Assembly: GCA_905478795.1 (NCBI GenBank) | Contig: CAJQJX010000022.1 | Span: 1-46,874, forward strand | Direction: 5' to 3' | Source: an uncultured Flavobacteriales bacterium | Lineage (GTDB): Bacteria; Bacteroidota; Bacteroidia; Flavobacteriales_D; Sanyastnellaceae | Length of the DNA stretch: 46,874 nt | Shown: one piece after another, positions 29,928 through 38,202 of the stretch | How the letters are laid out: each line of letters begins with the position of its first letter | Numbering within the stretch: the first letter of the stretch is position 1 | Notes under the pieces: generated by a model | What the model saw: only the letters and a program-made list of their open reading frames with translations | What the model was told of the DNA's origin: nothing | Databases searched by the model: none | Position numbers and translations under genes: made by a program

Positions 29928-30422
29928 TTAAGGTTGTTGCGGCGGGTAGCGTTCGACAACCTGACCGCTGTTCACACCGATGGCGTGCCAGTGGTCTACG
30001 TGGAGTCGAATATGCACCAAGTCGGATGTGGAAAGGCCCATGTATTCGCCGGTTAACACAGTCACCAATGCGCTCATGCCGGGATTGTGACCAATAAGCC
30101 AAAGTCCGGAATAGCGCTCCTCTGTCGATGCTGCGAGTTGGATCCACATGTCGGGCTCCGCCAGGTATCCGCGTTCCTCTATTTCGATTTGAGGCACTGT
30201 TGCCCCGGCCATTTCAGACCACACCTCGGTCACCAGGCCTGCTGTTTGTATGGTGCGGATGGCGCTCGATGTGACAAGGCGATGGTGTCCATGGGGGTGC
30301 ACCTTTTTCCCCTGTTGAATGCAATTCTGCCTGCCGCGTGGGGTCAATGCACGGAGTGAATCGGGCACGGGTCTGGAGCCGGATTCGGCCTCCCCATGGC
30401 GCATCAAAAACAGGTCTTTCAT
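29928..30422 (-). CDS. SixA-type histidine phosphatase
   Basis: 164 residues of the histidine phosphatase (phosphoglycerate mutase-like) superfamily. The catalytic RHG is at MKDLFLMRHGEAE, followed by LTPRGRQ. The second catalytic His is in WLIGHNPGMSALV, as in SixA. SixA removes phosphate from phospho-histidine on HPt or nitrogen-PTS proteins in enterobacteria; the Bacteroidota substrate is uncertain. It is the first gene of a minus-strand unit with the AI-2E-family gene and pyrG. It is divergent from the DtxR gene across a 113-bp region with operator-like repeats; no good -7 box is seen on its side. Confidence 0.88.
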   Translation of the reverse strand: MKDLFLMRHGEAESGSRPVPDSLRALTPRGRQNCIQQGKKVHPHGHHRLVTSSAIRTIQTAGLVTEVWSEMAGATVPQIEIEERGYLAEPDMWIQLAASTEERYSGLWLIGHNPGMSALVTVLTGEYMGLSTSDLVHIRLHVDHWHAIGVNSGQVVERYPPQQP

Positions 30423-30470
30423 GTTGATGCAATTTGAATTTTTTCTTTGAGGTATGACGTCAATTTATAA

Positions 30471-30527
30471 GGCAAGCATATTTAAATATTTAGTCTTGCC
30501 TAAAAATTAAGGTGCGTAAGGCTTAAT
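30471..30527. promoter_or_regulatory. Putative DtxR-type operator array upstream of the regulator gene
   Basis: TTTAGTCTTGCCTAAA (30489-30504) is a 16-bp imperfect palindrome with TTTAG/CTAAA ends. Its CTTGCCT also forms an inverted pair with AGGCAAG (30470-30476). ATTAAG (30506-30511) pairs with CTTAAT (30522-30527) and overlaps the -7 box. The A/T-flanked AGG...CCT layout resembles known DtxR/MntR/IdeR sites. The position across the promoter suggests self-repression; which regulator binds is inferred. Confidence 0.5.
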
Positions 30528-30531
30528 TTTG
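30524..30531 (+). promoter_or_regulatory. TAnnTTTG promoter box for the DtxR-ZIP genes
   Basis: TAATTTTG is a perfect match ending 4 nt before the ATG at 30536, implying a near-leaderless transcript. The operator-like repeats overlap it. Confidence 0.6.
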
Positions 30532-30535
30532 CCTC

Positions 30536-31246
30536 ATGTTGACGGTTTCGGTCGAGAATTACCTCAAAGCCATCCTTCACCTTCAAGTGGAGGGGGATGA
30601 CCGTGTCAGTACCACGGCCATCGCCCAAAAAGTGGCTTCCACACCTGCGAGTACTTCGGCCATGTTGGCCAAGCTCGGCGAGCGAGGATGGCTCGAGCAT
30701 CAGCCCTATCACGGAGTGAGGCTGACCCAAAAAGGGCACAGGGTGGCCATGGACATCCTCCGTAAACACAGGCTTTGGGAGTGTTTTCTGGTGGATTACT
30801 TGGGCTTTGAGTGGGACCAGGTTCATGACATTGCAGAGGAGTTGGAGCATGTGGGGAGTGTGGAGCTGATCAACCGCTTGGATGCCTTCTTGGGTTTTCC
30901 CAAGCTCGATCCGCACGGAGATGTGATTCCCGGGCCAAATGGCCGCTTTAGAACGGTGGCGGCCCGAACACTGCTGACCGAGGCTCCGCGCAATCTGGAA
31001 TTGGTTGTTGTGGGGGTGGTCGATGGTGGTGATGCCTTTTTGCGGCATTTAGGTGTGTTGGGCATTCAATTGGGGACCAGAATGACCGTGTTAGAGCGGC
31101 TTTCGTTTGATGGCAGTTTGCACATCAAGTGCCCAGGCGATGAGGAGGTGCAGCTGTTGGCGCCTTCTGTAGGGCAGCGCCTTTGGGTAGACCAGAGCAG
31201 CCCCTCGCCTGAGATTGTTTTTCCGGAAGAAGAAGACTTGCAATAA
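30536..31246 (+). CDS. DtxR-family metal-dependent transcriptional regulator
   Basis: 236 residues. The N-terminal winged helix starts with SVENYLKAILHLQ and has the recognition helix near TPASTSAMLAKLGERGWLEH. The dimerisation and metal-binding domain has HRLWECFLVDYLGFEWDQVH and IAEELEHVGS (E and H ligands), and LDPHGDVIPGPNG ends it. The C-terminal part (about 155-230) is FeoA/SH3-like. The family (DtxR, IdeR, MntR) represses genes when Fe(II) or Mn(II) is bound. A Cys in RLWECF sits where IdeR/DtxR have the Fe-site Cys102 and MntR usually does not, which favours iron slightly. The ZIP gene follows after 1 nt, so the two are almost certainly co-regulated. Confidence 0.92.
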   Translation: MLTVSVENYLKAILHLQVEGDDRVSTTAIAQKVASTPASTSAMLAKLGERGWLEHQPYHGVRLTQKGHRVAMDILRKHRLWECFLVDYLGFEWDQVHDIAEELEHVGSVELINRLDAFLGFPKLDPHGDVIPGPNGRFRTVAARTLLTEAPRNLELVVVGVVDGGDAFLRHLGVLGIQLGTRMTVLERLSFDGSLHIKCPGDEEVQLLAPSVGQRLWVDQSSPSPEIVFPEEEDLQ

Positions 31247-31247
31247 A

Positions 31248-32069
31248 ATGGGGGGATTGTATGATTGGTTGATGGGGCTTGACCCTGTGGTAGCGGCTTT
31301 GGTTGCGACGACATTTACCTGGGCGATGACGGCTGCAGGCGCTTCTTTGGTGTTCTTTTTCAGGACGTTACACCGGAAACTGTTGGATGGCATGTTGGGC
31401 TTTACCGGCGGCGTAATGGTGGCCGCGAGTTGCTTTGGGTTGTTGATTCCGGCCATGGATATGACCGGTGGTGAAGGCTGGGAGAATGTGATGCCCGCTG
31501 CTGTGGGTTTTGTGGTGGGCGCGCTCTTCCTCTACGCTCTAGACAAACTCACGCCCCATCTACACATCAATTTTGACCGCAGCGAGGCAGAAGGGCCGCA
31601 AACCGACTGGCACAGAACCACATTGCTCGTTTTGGCCATCACGCTGCACAACATCCCCGAAGGGTTGGCGGTAGGGGTTCTGTTTGGCGGAGCGGCCGCG
31701 GGCATTGAAGGCGCGACGATCGGAGGGGCCGTGGCCTTGGCCATCGGTATTGGCATACAGAATTTTCCAGAGGGCATTGCGGTGAGCATGCCCTTGAGGC
31801 GACAGGGTGTATCTCGGGGGCGCTCGTTCTGGTTTGGTCAGTTGAGTGCCATTGTGGAGCCTGTAGCCGGTGTGGTGGGGGCAATCGCCGTCATGAGCAT
31901 TCAGCCCCTTCTTCCATACGCCCTTGCTTTTGCGGCTGGCGCCATGATTTACGTTGTGGTAGAGGAGGTGATTCCAGAAACCCAGCGCGATCGCTTTACG
32001 GATGTGGCCACCTTGGGCTTTATCGGTGGTTTCGTTCTGATGATGGTGCTGGACGTGGTGCTGGGCTGA
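31248..32069 (+). CDS. ZIP-family divalent metal transporter, ZupT-like
   Basis: 273 residues from MGGLYDWLMG; this ATG starts 1 nt after the regulator stop, while the longer frame would overlap the regulator. About eight membrane segments. The metal-site helices are easy to see: HNIPEGLAVG in TM4 and QNFPEGIAVSMPL in TM5, with VVEEVIPE further on. ZIP proteins bring Zn(II), Fe(II) or Mn(II) into the cytosol. Pairing with a DtxR regulator points to iron or manganese rather than zinc, but the sequence does not settle it. It is convergent with mpl, 13 nt apart. Confidence 0.93.
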   Translation: MGGLYDWLMGLDPVVAALVATTFTWAMTAAGASLVFFFRTLHRKLLDGMLGFTGGVMVAASCFGLLIPAMDMTGGEGWENVMPAAVGFVVGALFLYALDKLTPHLHINFDRSEAEGPQTDWHRTTLLVLAITLHNIPEGLAVGVLFGGAAAGIEGATIGGAVALAIGIGIQNFPEGIAVSMPLRRQGVSRGRSFWFGQLSAIVEPVAGVVGAIAVMSIQPLLPYALAFAAGAMIYVVVEEVIPETQRDRFTDVATLGFIGGFVLMMVLDVVLG

Positions 32070-32082
32070 TTTTAAGTGCCGC

Positions 32083-33471
32083 TCAGCGCCCTAACGCTCT
32101 TTCAATGACCCCTTGGAGGTCGGCGCCTTCAAAACGGCCTGAGCTCATGAGCAAGAAGACGGTGTTGGGTCCTGCAGCAGCCCTGACAGCAGTGGTCATG
32201 TCCTCGGCGGTGTTGCATGTTCCCAAATCCTTCCGTCCAAATGCATTAAAGACATCGCTGTCTGAGAGGTTGGGGAGCTTTTTGTGCTTGAGCACATCCG
32301 GTGACCAGCACACCCAGGCCTCATCTGCGGCGTCAAGTGCTCCAGAATAGGTGGGTAAAAATGCAGGGTTCAAGCTCGAAAACGTATGGAGCTCGAGGAC
32401 TGCAATAACCTTTCTATCAGGGAACTGCCCCTTGATGGAGTCGGTTGTGGCCTTGACTTTAGAAGGGGCGTGTGCGAAGTCGCGAAATACGGTGCATGGC
32501 CCATTGGGGAGTGCTATATCGAGTTTGCGCTCGAGCCTCCCTGCCGCTCCGGTAAAGCCCTTTACGGCATTTAGAAAGTCTGCATTTTCGATGCCCCACT
32601 GAGCGCACAGTTCCATGGCGCCCACAGTATTCAATGCGTTGTGGGCCCCCACTGTTCCAATGGGGTGGGATCCGCTCTGAAGATTCAAGGTCAGGGTGCC
32701 GTCGACCACACTGTGATCCGGAGTGTTATAGGGGATGGAGACGAGGTCAGGGCGCTGGGGCAACACCTTTTTCATGACTTTTCTGAGCTCTGCATCTCCT
32801 TCGAACCACACCACACTGCCGCCTTGCTCCATGCGCATGAGGTACGTGACAAACTGCTCCCTGTAATTGTCGGGGTCAGGAAAGACGTTGATGTGGTCCC
32901 AGGCCACGCCGGTGAGGATGGTCAGGTGTGGCCGATACCAATGGAATTTTGGGGTTAAATCCATTGGAGAGCTGAGGTATTCGTCGCCCTCGAGCAAAAT
33001 ATCGGGTGCATCAGTGAGTTGCACCATGCGGTCAAAACCTGCCAGTTGGGCCCCGACCATGAAGTCTGTTTTTCGGCCCAATTGGTCCAATACATGCAAC
33101 AGCATGGCGGTGATGGTGGTCTTGCCATGGCTGCCCGCGACAACCACCCGCCGTTGGGCTTTTGCGACATCGAACAGGTATTCTGGATAGCTGACCACGT
33201 TGAGGTTTAGTTCCTTGGCCCTTGCCAATTCGGGATTGTCTTCACGTGCATGCATGCCCAAAATCACCACGTCGAGCCCTGCGTGGATGCGTTGTGTATG
33301 CCAGCCCATGACCTCTGGCAAGAGCCCCGATGCCTCCAGTCGGCTTTTGCTGGGATCGTGTATGGCATCATCTGAGCCAGAAACGTGGTGCCCCAGATCG
33401 TGTAAAGCCAATGCGAGGTTGTGCATGGCGGCTCCGCCAATGGCGATAAAGTGGATGTTCTGTGACGTCAT
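32083..33471 (-). CDS. mpl: UDP-N-acetylmuramate--tripeptide ligase Mpl
   Basis: 462 residues from the ATG at 33471, which overlaps the stop of the upstream gene by 4 nt (ATGA). Mpl reattaches the recycled tripeptide L-Ala-D-Glu-mDAP to UDP-MurNAc. The Mur-ligase fold is clear: HFIAIGGAAMHNLALAL (Rossmann), the P-loop VVAGSHGKTTITAML, the carbamylation/metal region LLEGDEYLSS, and the C-terminal DFAHAPSKVKATT. The Mpl-type 'HVSGSDDAIHDPSKSRLE' opening and length separate it from MurC. In-frame sequence before 33471 overlaps the EI24-like gene and is not used. Confidence 0.93.
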   Translation of the reverse strand: MTSQNIHFIAIGGAAMHNLALALHDLGHHVSGSDDAIHDPSKSRLEASGLLPEVMGWHTQRIHAGLDVVILGMHAREDNPELARAKELNLNVVSYPEYLFDVAKAQRRVVVAGSHGKTTITAMLLHVLDQLGRKTDFMVGAQLAGFDRMVQLTDAPDILLEGDEYLSSPMDLTPKFHWYRPHLTILTGVAWDHINVFPDPDNYREQFVTYLMRMEQGGSVVWFEGDAELRKVMKKVLPQRPDLVSIPYNTPDHSVVDGTLTLNLQSGSHPIGTVGAHNALNTVGAMELCAQWGIENADFLNAVKGFTGAAGRLERKLDIALPNGPCTVFRDFAHAPSKVKATTDSIKGQFPDRKVIAVLELHTFSSLNPAFLPTYSGALDAADEAWVCWSPDVLKHKKLPNLSDSDVFNAFGRKDLGTCNTAEDMTTAVRAAAGPNTVFLLMSSGRFEGADLQGVIERALGR

Positions 33472-34337
33472 GTGTGTTGAATGGCGTTGGGCCGGAAATA
33501 ACGGCGTGCAGCGGCTGTTGTGCAGGGGATGGGGCCCAGTAAGGCGGCCAAATAAGGGCCGGCCCATGGGATGGCCATGATCAGCGAAAAAATGGCACCC
33601 AAGCCAAGCAGGTGGCCGCGCTGCTTCCAGCCTGTGCGAATAGAAGTCTTCCAGTCCAGGCCTCCTTGCTCATAAACGGGGTCATACACAGCAGCTCCAA
33701 AAAAGTAAGCGCTCACTATCCAAGAGGCAAGCAAGAGCAGGGGGCCGGCGATCACCATCAGAGGGCCGGTAAAAAGGGTCAATGCCAGTCCTAAGAGCGA
33801 GAGGGTGAGGCCCAGTCCAAGCTCCATCAAAAGCAGGATTGCGGAGATGCGGATTCCGCGCAAAATGTCGCGAAAAATCCCGCTCCATTGAAAGGGGGTG
33901 TGGTGTCCGGTTTCCGCATTTTTAATGTCTGCTGATAGGGCGCTCATTATAGGAGACATCAATGTGATTAACAGGTATTTGGTGGTTTTTACCTTAAGCC
34001 ATAGTACAAGTATTATCACGCTCCATTCGATGATCCATTCAGCCTGTGAAGCGCCCCAAAAAAGGACTTGATCCCACCAGGTTTGGGTGGTTGATTCTGC
34101 GGTTGATTGGCCGCTCAGTCCGGCGTTTTCTAAATGGTGATACAGGCCCGTTTTGAGTGTTTCCGTTAGCCAGTTTGAAAAGAAGATGCCTGCGGTGGCC
34201 AGGCCGATGATGACCATAGGGCCAGCGGCATGATAGCGCCTGAGCTTCTGTCTCTTGAGGTAACCAAAGCTGCTCCACCACATGGGAAGTGCAGAGAAAA
34301 CGTCGCGGAGCGAAGGGGCAGAAGATGGGGAAGCCAC
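33468..34337 (-). CDS. EI24/CysZ-like membrane protein
   Basis: 289 residues from a GTG at 34337, 24 nt after the aroA stop; there is no better ATG before the conserved start. It has four to six hydrophobic segments. KYLLITLMSPIMSALSADI and a long hydrophobic hairpin (LTLFTGPLMVIAGPLLLLAS) are followed by YDPVYEQGGLDWKTSIR, matching the EI24 (CysZ) domain. CysZ is a sulfate transporter in enterobacteria; in Bacteroidota the role is not established and there are no sulfur genes nearby. Its stop overlaps the mpl start. Confidence 0.82.
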   Translation of the reverse strand: MASPSSAPSLRDVFSALPMWWSSFGYLKRQKLRRYHAAGPMVIIGLATAGIFFSNWLTETLKTGLYHHLENAGLSGQSTAESTTQTWWDQVLFWGASQAEWIIEWSVIILVLWLKVKTTKYLLITLMSPIMSALSADIKNAETGHHTPFQWSGIFRDILRGIRISAILLLMELGLGLTLSLLGLALTLFTGPLMVIAGPLLLLASWIVSAYFFGAAVYDPVYEQGGLDWKTSIRTGWKQRGHLLGLGAIFSLIMAIPWAGPYLAALLGPIPCTTAAARRYFRPNAIQHT

Positions 34338-34361
34338 GGTCCCAATTTCGGGAGCAAGTGC

Positions 34362-35624
34362 TTAGGCTTTGCCGAATCTGGCGCCAACTTCCGACAATGC
34401 ATCGAAGAAATCGGGATAGCTCTTGGCCACGGCCTCTACGCCTTCAATCTCGATGGGGGCGCCAGCGAGTCCTAAAACGGCTGCGGCCATGACCATGCGG
34501 TGGTCTCCGCGACCACTGAGTTTGGCAGCTTGAATGGGGCCTGGTCGTACGGTAAGCGTGTCTTCTGTTGAATTGAGGTCTATCTGAATGCCTGCCTTGG
34601 CAAACTCTTCTTGGAGGGCTGTTCCTCGGTCGCTCTCCTTGTGCTGCAGCCGATGCAGGCCTGTGATCACGGTGGGGCCTTTGCAGAAGGCGGCAAAGGC
34701 AGCGAGGGGTGGGAACAAGTCTGGACAATGCGTGGCGTCGAAACGAAAGCCTTTGCGCCGACCTCGTTCCACGCGGATGCCGGTTTCTGTTCGCATGAGT
34801 TTGGCTCCGCTCAGCAATAAGGCCCCTGTGACCGCTTGGTCGGCTTGTGTGGGTTGATTGCCCAGACCATCGACTTCTAGGAACGGCTCGCCGCAGAGGG
34901 CGGCCAAGATCAGCAGGAAAGCTCCGGCACTCCAGTCGCCAGCGACCGTCTCGTCAAAAGGAAGGTAGTGCTGTCCTCCAGGAATGGAGAACCTCTGGTG
35001 GTCTTCGTGGTGAATGGAAATTCCTGTGCTGCTCAACACTTCCAAGGTCATGTCCACGTAAGGCTTGCTCTTGAGGTTGCTGACTTCGAGCACAGAATCT
35101 GCGGCGGCGCAGGGCAGCGCCATGAGCAATCCGGTCAGGAATTGACTCGATGTGCCGCCGTCGAGGGTGACATGACCGCCGGACAAGGGGCCTTTCAGTT
35201 GAATGGGGGGGCGTCCAGTGTTCAAGTTCACCTCTGCACCTAGGGCTGTTAAGGCATCCGCCATGGTTTGCATGGGGCGGCCTTTTAAGCTGCCTTCCGC
35301 CATCATGGTCATAGGGGTGGAGGCCAGGGCTGCGATGGGTGAGAATAAGCGCATGCCCAGTCCGCTTTCTCCCAAGTGAAGGATGTCGGTGCGCGGAGAG
35401 AGTCCGCCGCGCATCTTGAGGGCATCTTCTCCGATTTCGATGTCGGCTCCCAATCCAGCGGCGACCTCCGCGGCTGCCATGGCGTCCGCGCCATGTGAAG
35501 GACGCCGAATCCAACTTTCGCCCTTGGCCAACAGACCTGCTGCGAGCAGGCGTTGCATGTGGCTCTTGGAGCTCGGTACTTCAATGCGTCCGCTGAGGTC
35601 AGACGGGTGGGCGACGAGGTTCAT
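34362..35624 (-). CDS. aroA: 3-phosphoshikimate 1-carboxyvinyltransferase (EPSP synthase)
   Basis: 420 residues from the ATG at 35624, which overlaps the ubiE/menG stop by 4 nt. It joins phosphoenolpyruvate to shikimate-3-phosphate in the chorismate pathway. Family landmarks are PSSKSHMQRLLAAGLLA (first phosphate-binding loop), LGESGLGMRLF (in place of the common GNAGTAMR), DGGTSSQFLTGLLMALP, GDWSAGAFLL, HKESDRGTAL and GDHRMVMAAAVLGL. The ESGLGMR variant differs from the classical motif but keeps the Arg. The chorismate product also feeds menaquinone, which the neighbouring menG completes. Confidence 0.95.
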   Translation of the reverse strand: MNLVAHPSDLSGRIEVPSSKSHMQRLLAAGLLAKGESWIRRPSHGADAMAAAEVAAGLGADIEIGEDALKMRGGLSPRTDILHLGESGLGMRLFSPIAALASTPMTMMAEGSLKGRPMQTMADALTALGAEVNLNTGRPPIQLKGPLSGGHVTLDGGTSSQFLTGLLMALPCAAADSVLEVSNLKSKPYVDMTLEVLSSTGISIHHEDHQRFSIPGGQHYLPFDETVAGDWSAGAFLLILAALCGEPFLEVDGLGNQPTQADQAVTGALLLSGAKLMRTETGIRVERGRRKGFRFDATHCPDLFPPLAAFAAFCKGPTVITGLHRLQHKESDRGTALQEEFAKAGIQIDLNSTEDTLTVRPGPIQAAKLSGRGDHRMVMAAAVLGLAGAPIEIEGVEAVAKSYPDFFDALSEVGARFGKA

Positions 35625-36352
35625 GCCTTGTGCACCACGTAGAGGGTTGCGATTCCTCCGGTCAGAGGGTGCATGATGCATTCCGCGTAACCGCAGTCCA
35701 TCAAGATGTCCCGCATCTGGTCACCCTCGGGAAAGACCTTGACCGACTCAGGCAGGTAAGTGTATGCCGAAGCGTCCTGAGAAAACCATTTCCCTACAGT
35801 AGGCATGATGTAGCGGAAGTAGAGCCAAAAGATCTGTTTCATGGGGAACCACTTCGGCTTGGAGAATTCCAAAATGTAGCCTTTTCCGCCTGTCTTGAGG
35901 GTGCGCAGCATTTCTTTGAGGCCCGCCTCGAGGTGCTCAAAATTTCGCACGCCAAAGGCAACGGTAAAGGCGTCGAATCGGCCGTCTTCAAAAGGAAGGG
36001 CTTCTCCGTCGGCCAACACCAATTCTACCCGTCCGTCTTGGCCTGCTTTGGTGACCTTTTGGCGCCCAATGTCCAGCATTCCTGCGCTGATGTCTACGCC
36101 GACCACCTTGATGTCAGCATCGCGGTAAGCGGTGCCAATGGCAAAGTCAGCAGTTCCCGTAGCGACATCGAGCACTTCGTGCGGGTCCTCGGCGAGCAGC
36201 ATGCGGATGGCTTTTCGACGCCAGAGCTTGTCGATCCCGAGAGAAAAGAAGTGGTTGAGGAAATCGTAGCGGTGCGCAATGTTGTCGAACATCCTCGCTA
36301 CTTGCGCCTTTTTGGCGGCTTCATCCTCGTAAGGTTTGATAGGGGTACCCAT
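35621..36352 (-). CDS. ubiE: Demethylmenaquinone methyltransferase UbiE/MenG
   Basis: 243 residues from the ATG of MGTPIKPYEDEAAKK; an in-frame TTG 12 nt upstream is less likely. The SAM-dependent methyltransferase makes the last step of menaquinone synthesis, and Bacteroidota normally use menaquinone only. Motifs are MFDNIAHRYDFLNHFFSLGI (UbiE signature 1), VLDVATGTADFAI (SAM loop), and FGVRNFEHLEAGLKEMLRTL followed by GKGYILEFSKPK. It sits 20 nt after trkH and overlaps aroA (ATGA). Confidence 0.95.
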   Translation of the reverse strand: MGTPIKPYEDEAAKKAQVARMFDNIAHRYDFLNHFFSLGIDKLWRRKAIRMLLAEDPHEVLDVATGTADFAIGTAYRDADIKVVGVDISAGMLDIGRQKVTKAGQDGRVELVLADGEALPFEDGRFDAFTVAFGVRNFEHLEAGLKEMLRTLKTGGKGYILEFSKPKWFPMKQIFWLYFRYIMPTVGKWFSQDASAYTYLPESVKVFPEGDQMRDILMDCGYAECIMHPLTGGIATLYVVHKA

Positions 36353-36372
36353 TTGGTGGTGCAAGCTCGCCC

Positions 36373-38202
36373 TTATCCGACCATCGTGTGGCCTTCGGGG
36401 TATTTGTAGTTCCTGCTGACGACTGAACGGGAAAAAGCAAAGGCGACGGTCAGGGTTCCAACCCGCCCAATGATCATGCTCGCGATCAGAATTCCTCGAC
36501 CTATTGTGCTGATATCGGCGGTAATACCGGTGCTCAGTCCTACGGTTCCAAGTGCGCTCACCTGTTCAAAAAGCAGTTGCAAAAAGCCTCTGTCGGAGCT
36601 GGCTAAAATGTGGGGTTCAGTGATGCAGAGGGCAAAAGTGCCGAGCAAATTGCCCACGATAAAGAACATGAGGATGCCCCAAGCGCGGCTGCGCAGGGTT
36701 GTTCCAATGGTGCGTTGATACAGTTGGGGGTGTTGCCGGCCGCGGATGGTGCCCATGACGTCGGCGATCACCACAGCGAATGTGCTCGTCTTGATGCCGC
36801 CGCCTGTAGAGGAGCTCGAAGCGCCAATGAACATGAGGACGATCAACATAAACAGCATCGGGGTGCCAATGAGGCCCATGTCGACAGTGTTGAATCCGCT
36901 GGTGCGCGTGGCGCTTTGAAAGACAGCGGTGGTGATGCGTCCAGTCCATCCCATATCGGCTATGGTACCGCCTTGTCCAGACTCCAACAGGAGGTAAGCT
37001 ATGGAGCCAATGGCGACAAGGGCGATGGAGTAGTAGAGGGCGATTTTGGTGGCAAAGCCAATGCGCTTCCAAGGCTTTGTCATCCGATCTCTCAGGTTGT
37101 CCTTTCCAAAGAGGTCGAATACGGCGACCATTCCCAATGCGCCGAAAAACACCAGCAGGGTGACCGTCCAGTGCACCAACCATGCGCTGGAAACCCTTGC
37201 GTCTGCCAGTCCATCGCCAAATAGAGAAATGCCCGCGTTGTTGAATGCGCTTATGGAGAGAAAGGCGCTGTTGAAAATGCGGTCGCCCGTGCCATCAAAC
37301 AGTTGGCCGGGCCAAAAAATAAAGAGCATAAGGGCGCCGAGCAGCTCTATGCCAATGCTCCACATGATCACGCGACCGAGCATGCCTCGGGAGCCCAAAA
37401 TGGAGCCGCGGTTCACAAAATCTTCGATCACATCGTGTTGCCGCACCCCTACACCAAACCTGGCGAGCACAGCGATCAAGGAGCCAAAAGCGATGATGTT
37501 CAGTCCACCCAACTTGATTAGTACCATCAGCACCACGTGCCCTTTGTGGGTAAAGAAAGTCTCGGTATTCTCGATCATGAGCCCGGTCACGCAGGTGGCG
37601 CTTGTCGAGGTGAACAGGGCGTCAAAAAAGTTCATGCCCAGCCCATCGGCTGTCATTTCGGGGAGCATGAGGAGTCCTGTTCCCGAAAAGATCAGGAACA
37701 GAAAGGAGAAGATGAAGAGGGTGGCAGGGTGGAACCTAAACCGGGGAAGGGTGCGGGCCCGGTCAGAGAGTTCAATGACAAGGACAATCAAAAAGTAGGC
37801 TTGCACCAACCATACCGTCCAGTCTTCCACAGATTCAATGCCCAAGGGAGACAATGCCCTTCCCAAAAACACTTCGCCAGTGAGCATGTCGCTGATGCCT
37901 TCGATCACCAGCGTGCCCATCATGACCGTTTCTAAGATGTGGGCACGAACAAACCTCAGTGGGTGAAAATCAAAGAAAAACCGAACCAGGAAATGAAGGA
38001 TGTAAAAGGCAAAGCTGGCCTTGATGACGGCAATCAGGTTTCCAGCAATGTCAGATTCCAGCGGAAAGCCGTAATACGCGATCAGGCTGCCAAATGCCCC
38101 AAGGGTGACAAAGACATTCAGGGTGCGGAAGGCTCCTAAAACCGCTTCCCTGCGCGGGTGCAAGAACACATTGACCCTTTCCCTGATGTCGTGGAGGGTC
38201 AT
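36373..38202 (-). CDS. trkH: TrkH/KtrB-type potassium transporter
   Basis: 609 residues from the ATG at 38202, which overlaps the kinase gene stop by 4 nt. The N-terminal 170 residues are an extra block of membrane segments before the pore, as common in Bacteroidota members. The four pore loops follow in order: TSTSATCVTGLM, SISAFNNAGISLF, FQSATRTSGFNTVD and VSALGTVGLSTGI. The third and fourth have the selectivity Gly. It takes up K+ (or Na+/K+) and normally works with a cytosolic TrkA/KtrA subunit, which is not encoded in this window. Confidence 0.93.
   Translation of the reverse strand: MTLHDIRERVNVFLHPRREAVLGAFRTLNVFVTLGAFGSLIAYYGFPLESDIAGNLIAVIKASFAFYILHFLVRFFFDFHPLRFVRAHILETVMMGTLVIEGISDMLTGEVFLGRALSPLGIESVEDWTVWLVQAYFLIVLVIELSDRARTLPRFRFHPATLFIFSFLFLIFSGTGLLMLPEMTADGLGMNFFDALFTSTSATCVTGLMIENTETFFTHKGHVVLMVLIKLGGLNIIAFGSLIAVLARFGVGVRQHDVIEDFVNRGSILGSRGMLGRVIMWSIGIELLGALMLFIFWPGQLFDGTGDRIFNSAFLSISAFNNAGISLFGDGLADARVSSAWLVHWTVTLLVFFGALGMVAVFDLFGKDNLRDRMTKPWKRIGFATKIALYYSIALVAIGSIAYLLLESGQGGTIADMGWTGRITTAVFQSATRTSGFNTVDMGLIGTPMLFMLIVLMFIGASSSSTGGGIKTSTFAVVIADVMGTIRGRQHPQLYQRTIGTTLRSRAWGILMFFIVGNLLGTFALCITEPHILASSDRGFLQLLFEQVSALGTVGLSTGITADISTIGRGILIASMIIGRVGTLTVAFAFSRSVVSRNYKYPEGHTMVG

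Noticed and set aside
35621-36364. TTG at 36364 as ubiE/menG start
   Set aside because: The ATG four codons on begins the conserved MGTPIKPYEDEAAKK segment and is the more usual start.
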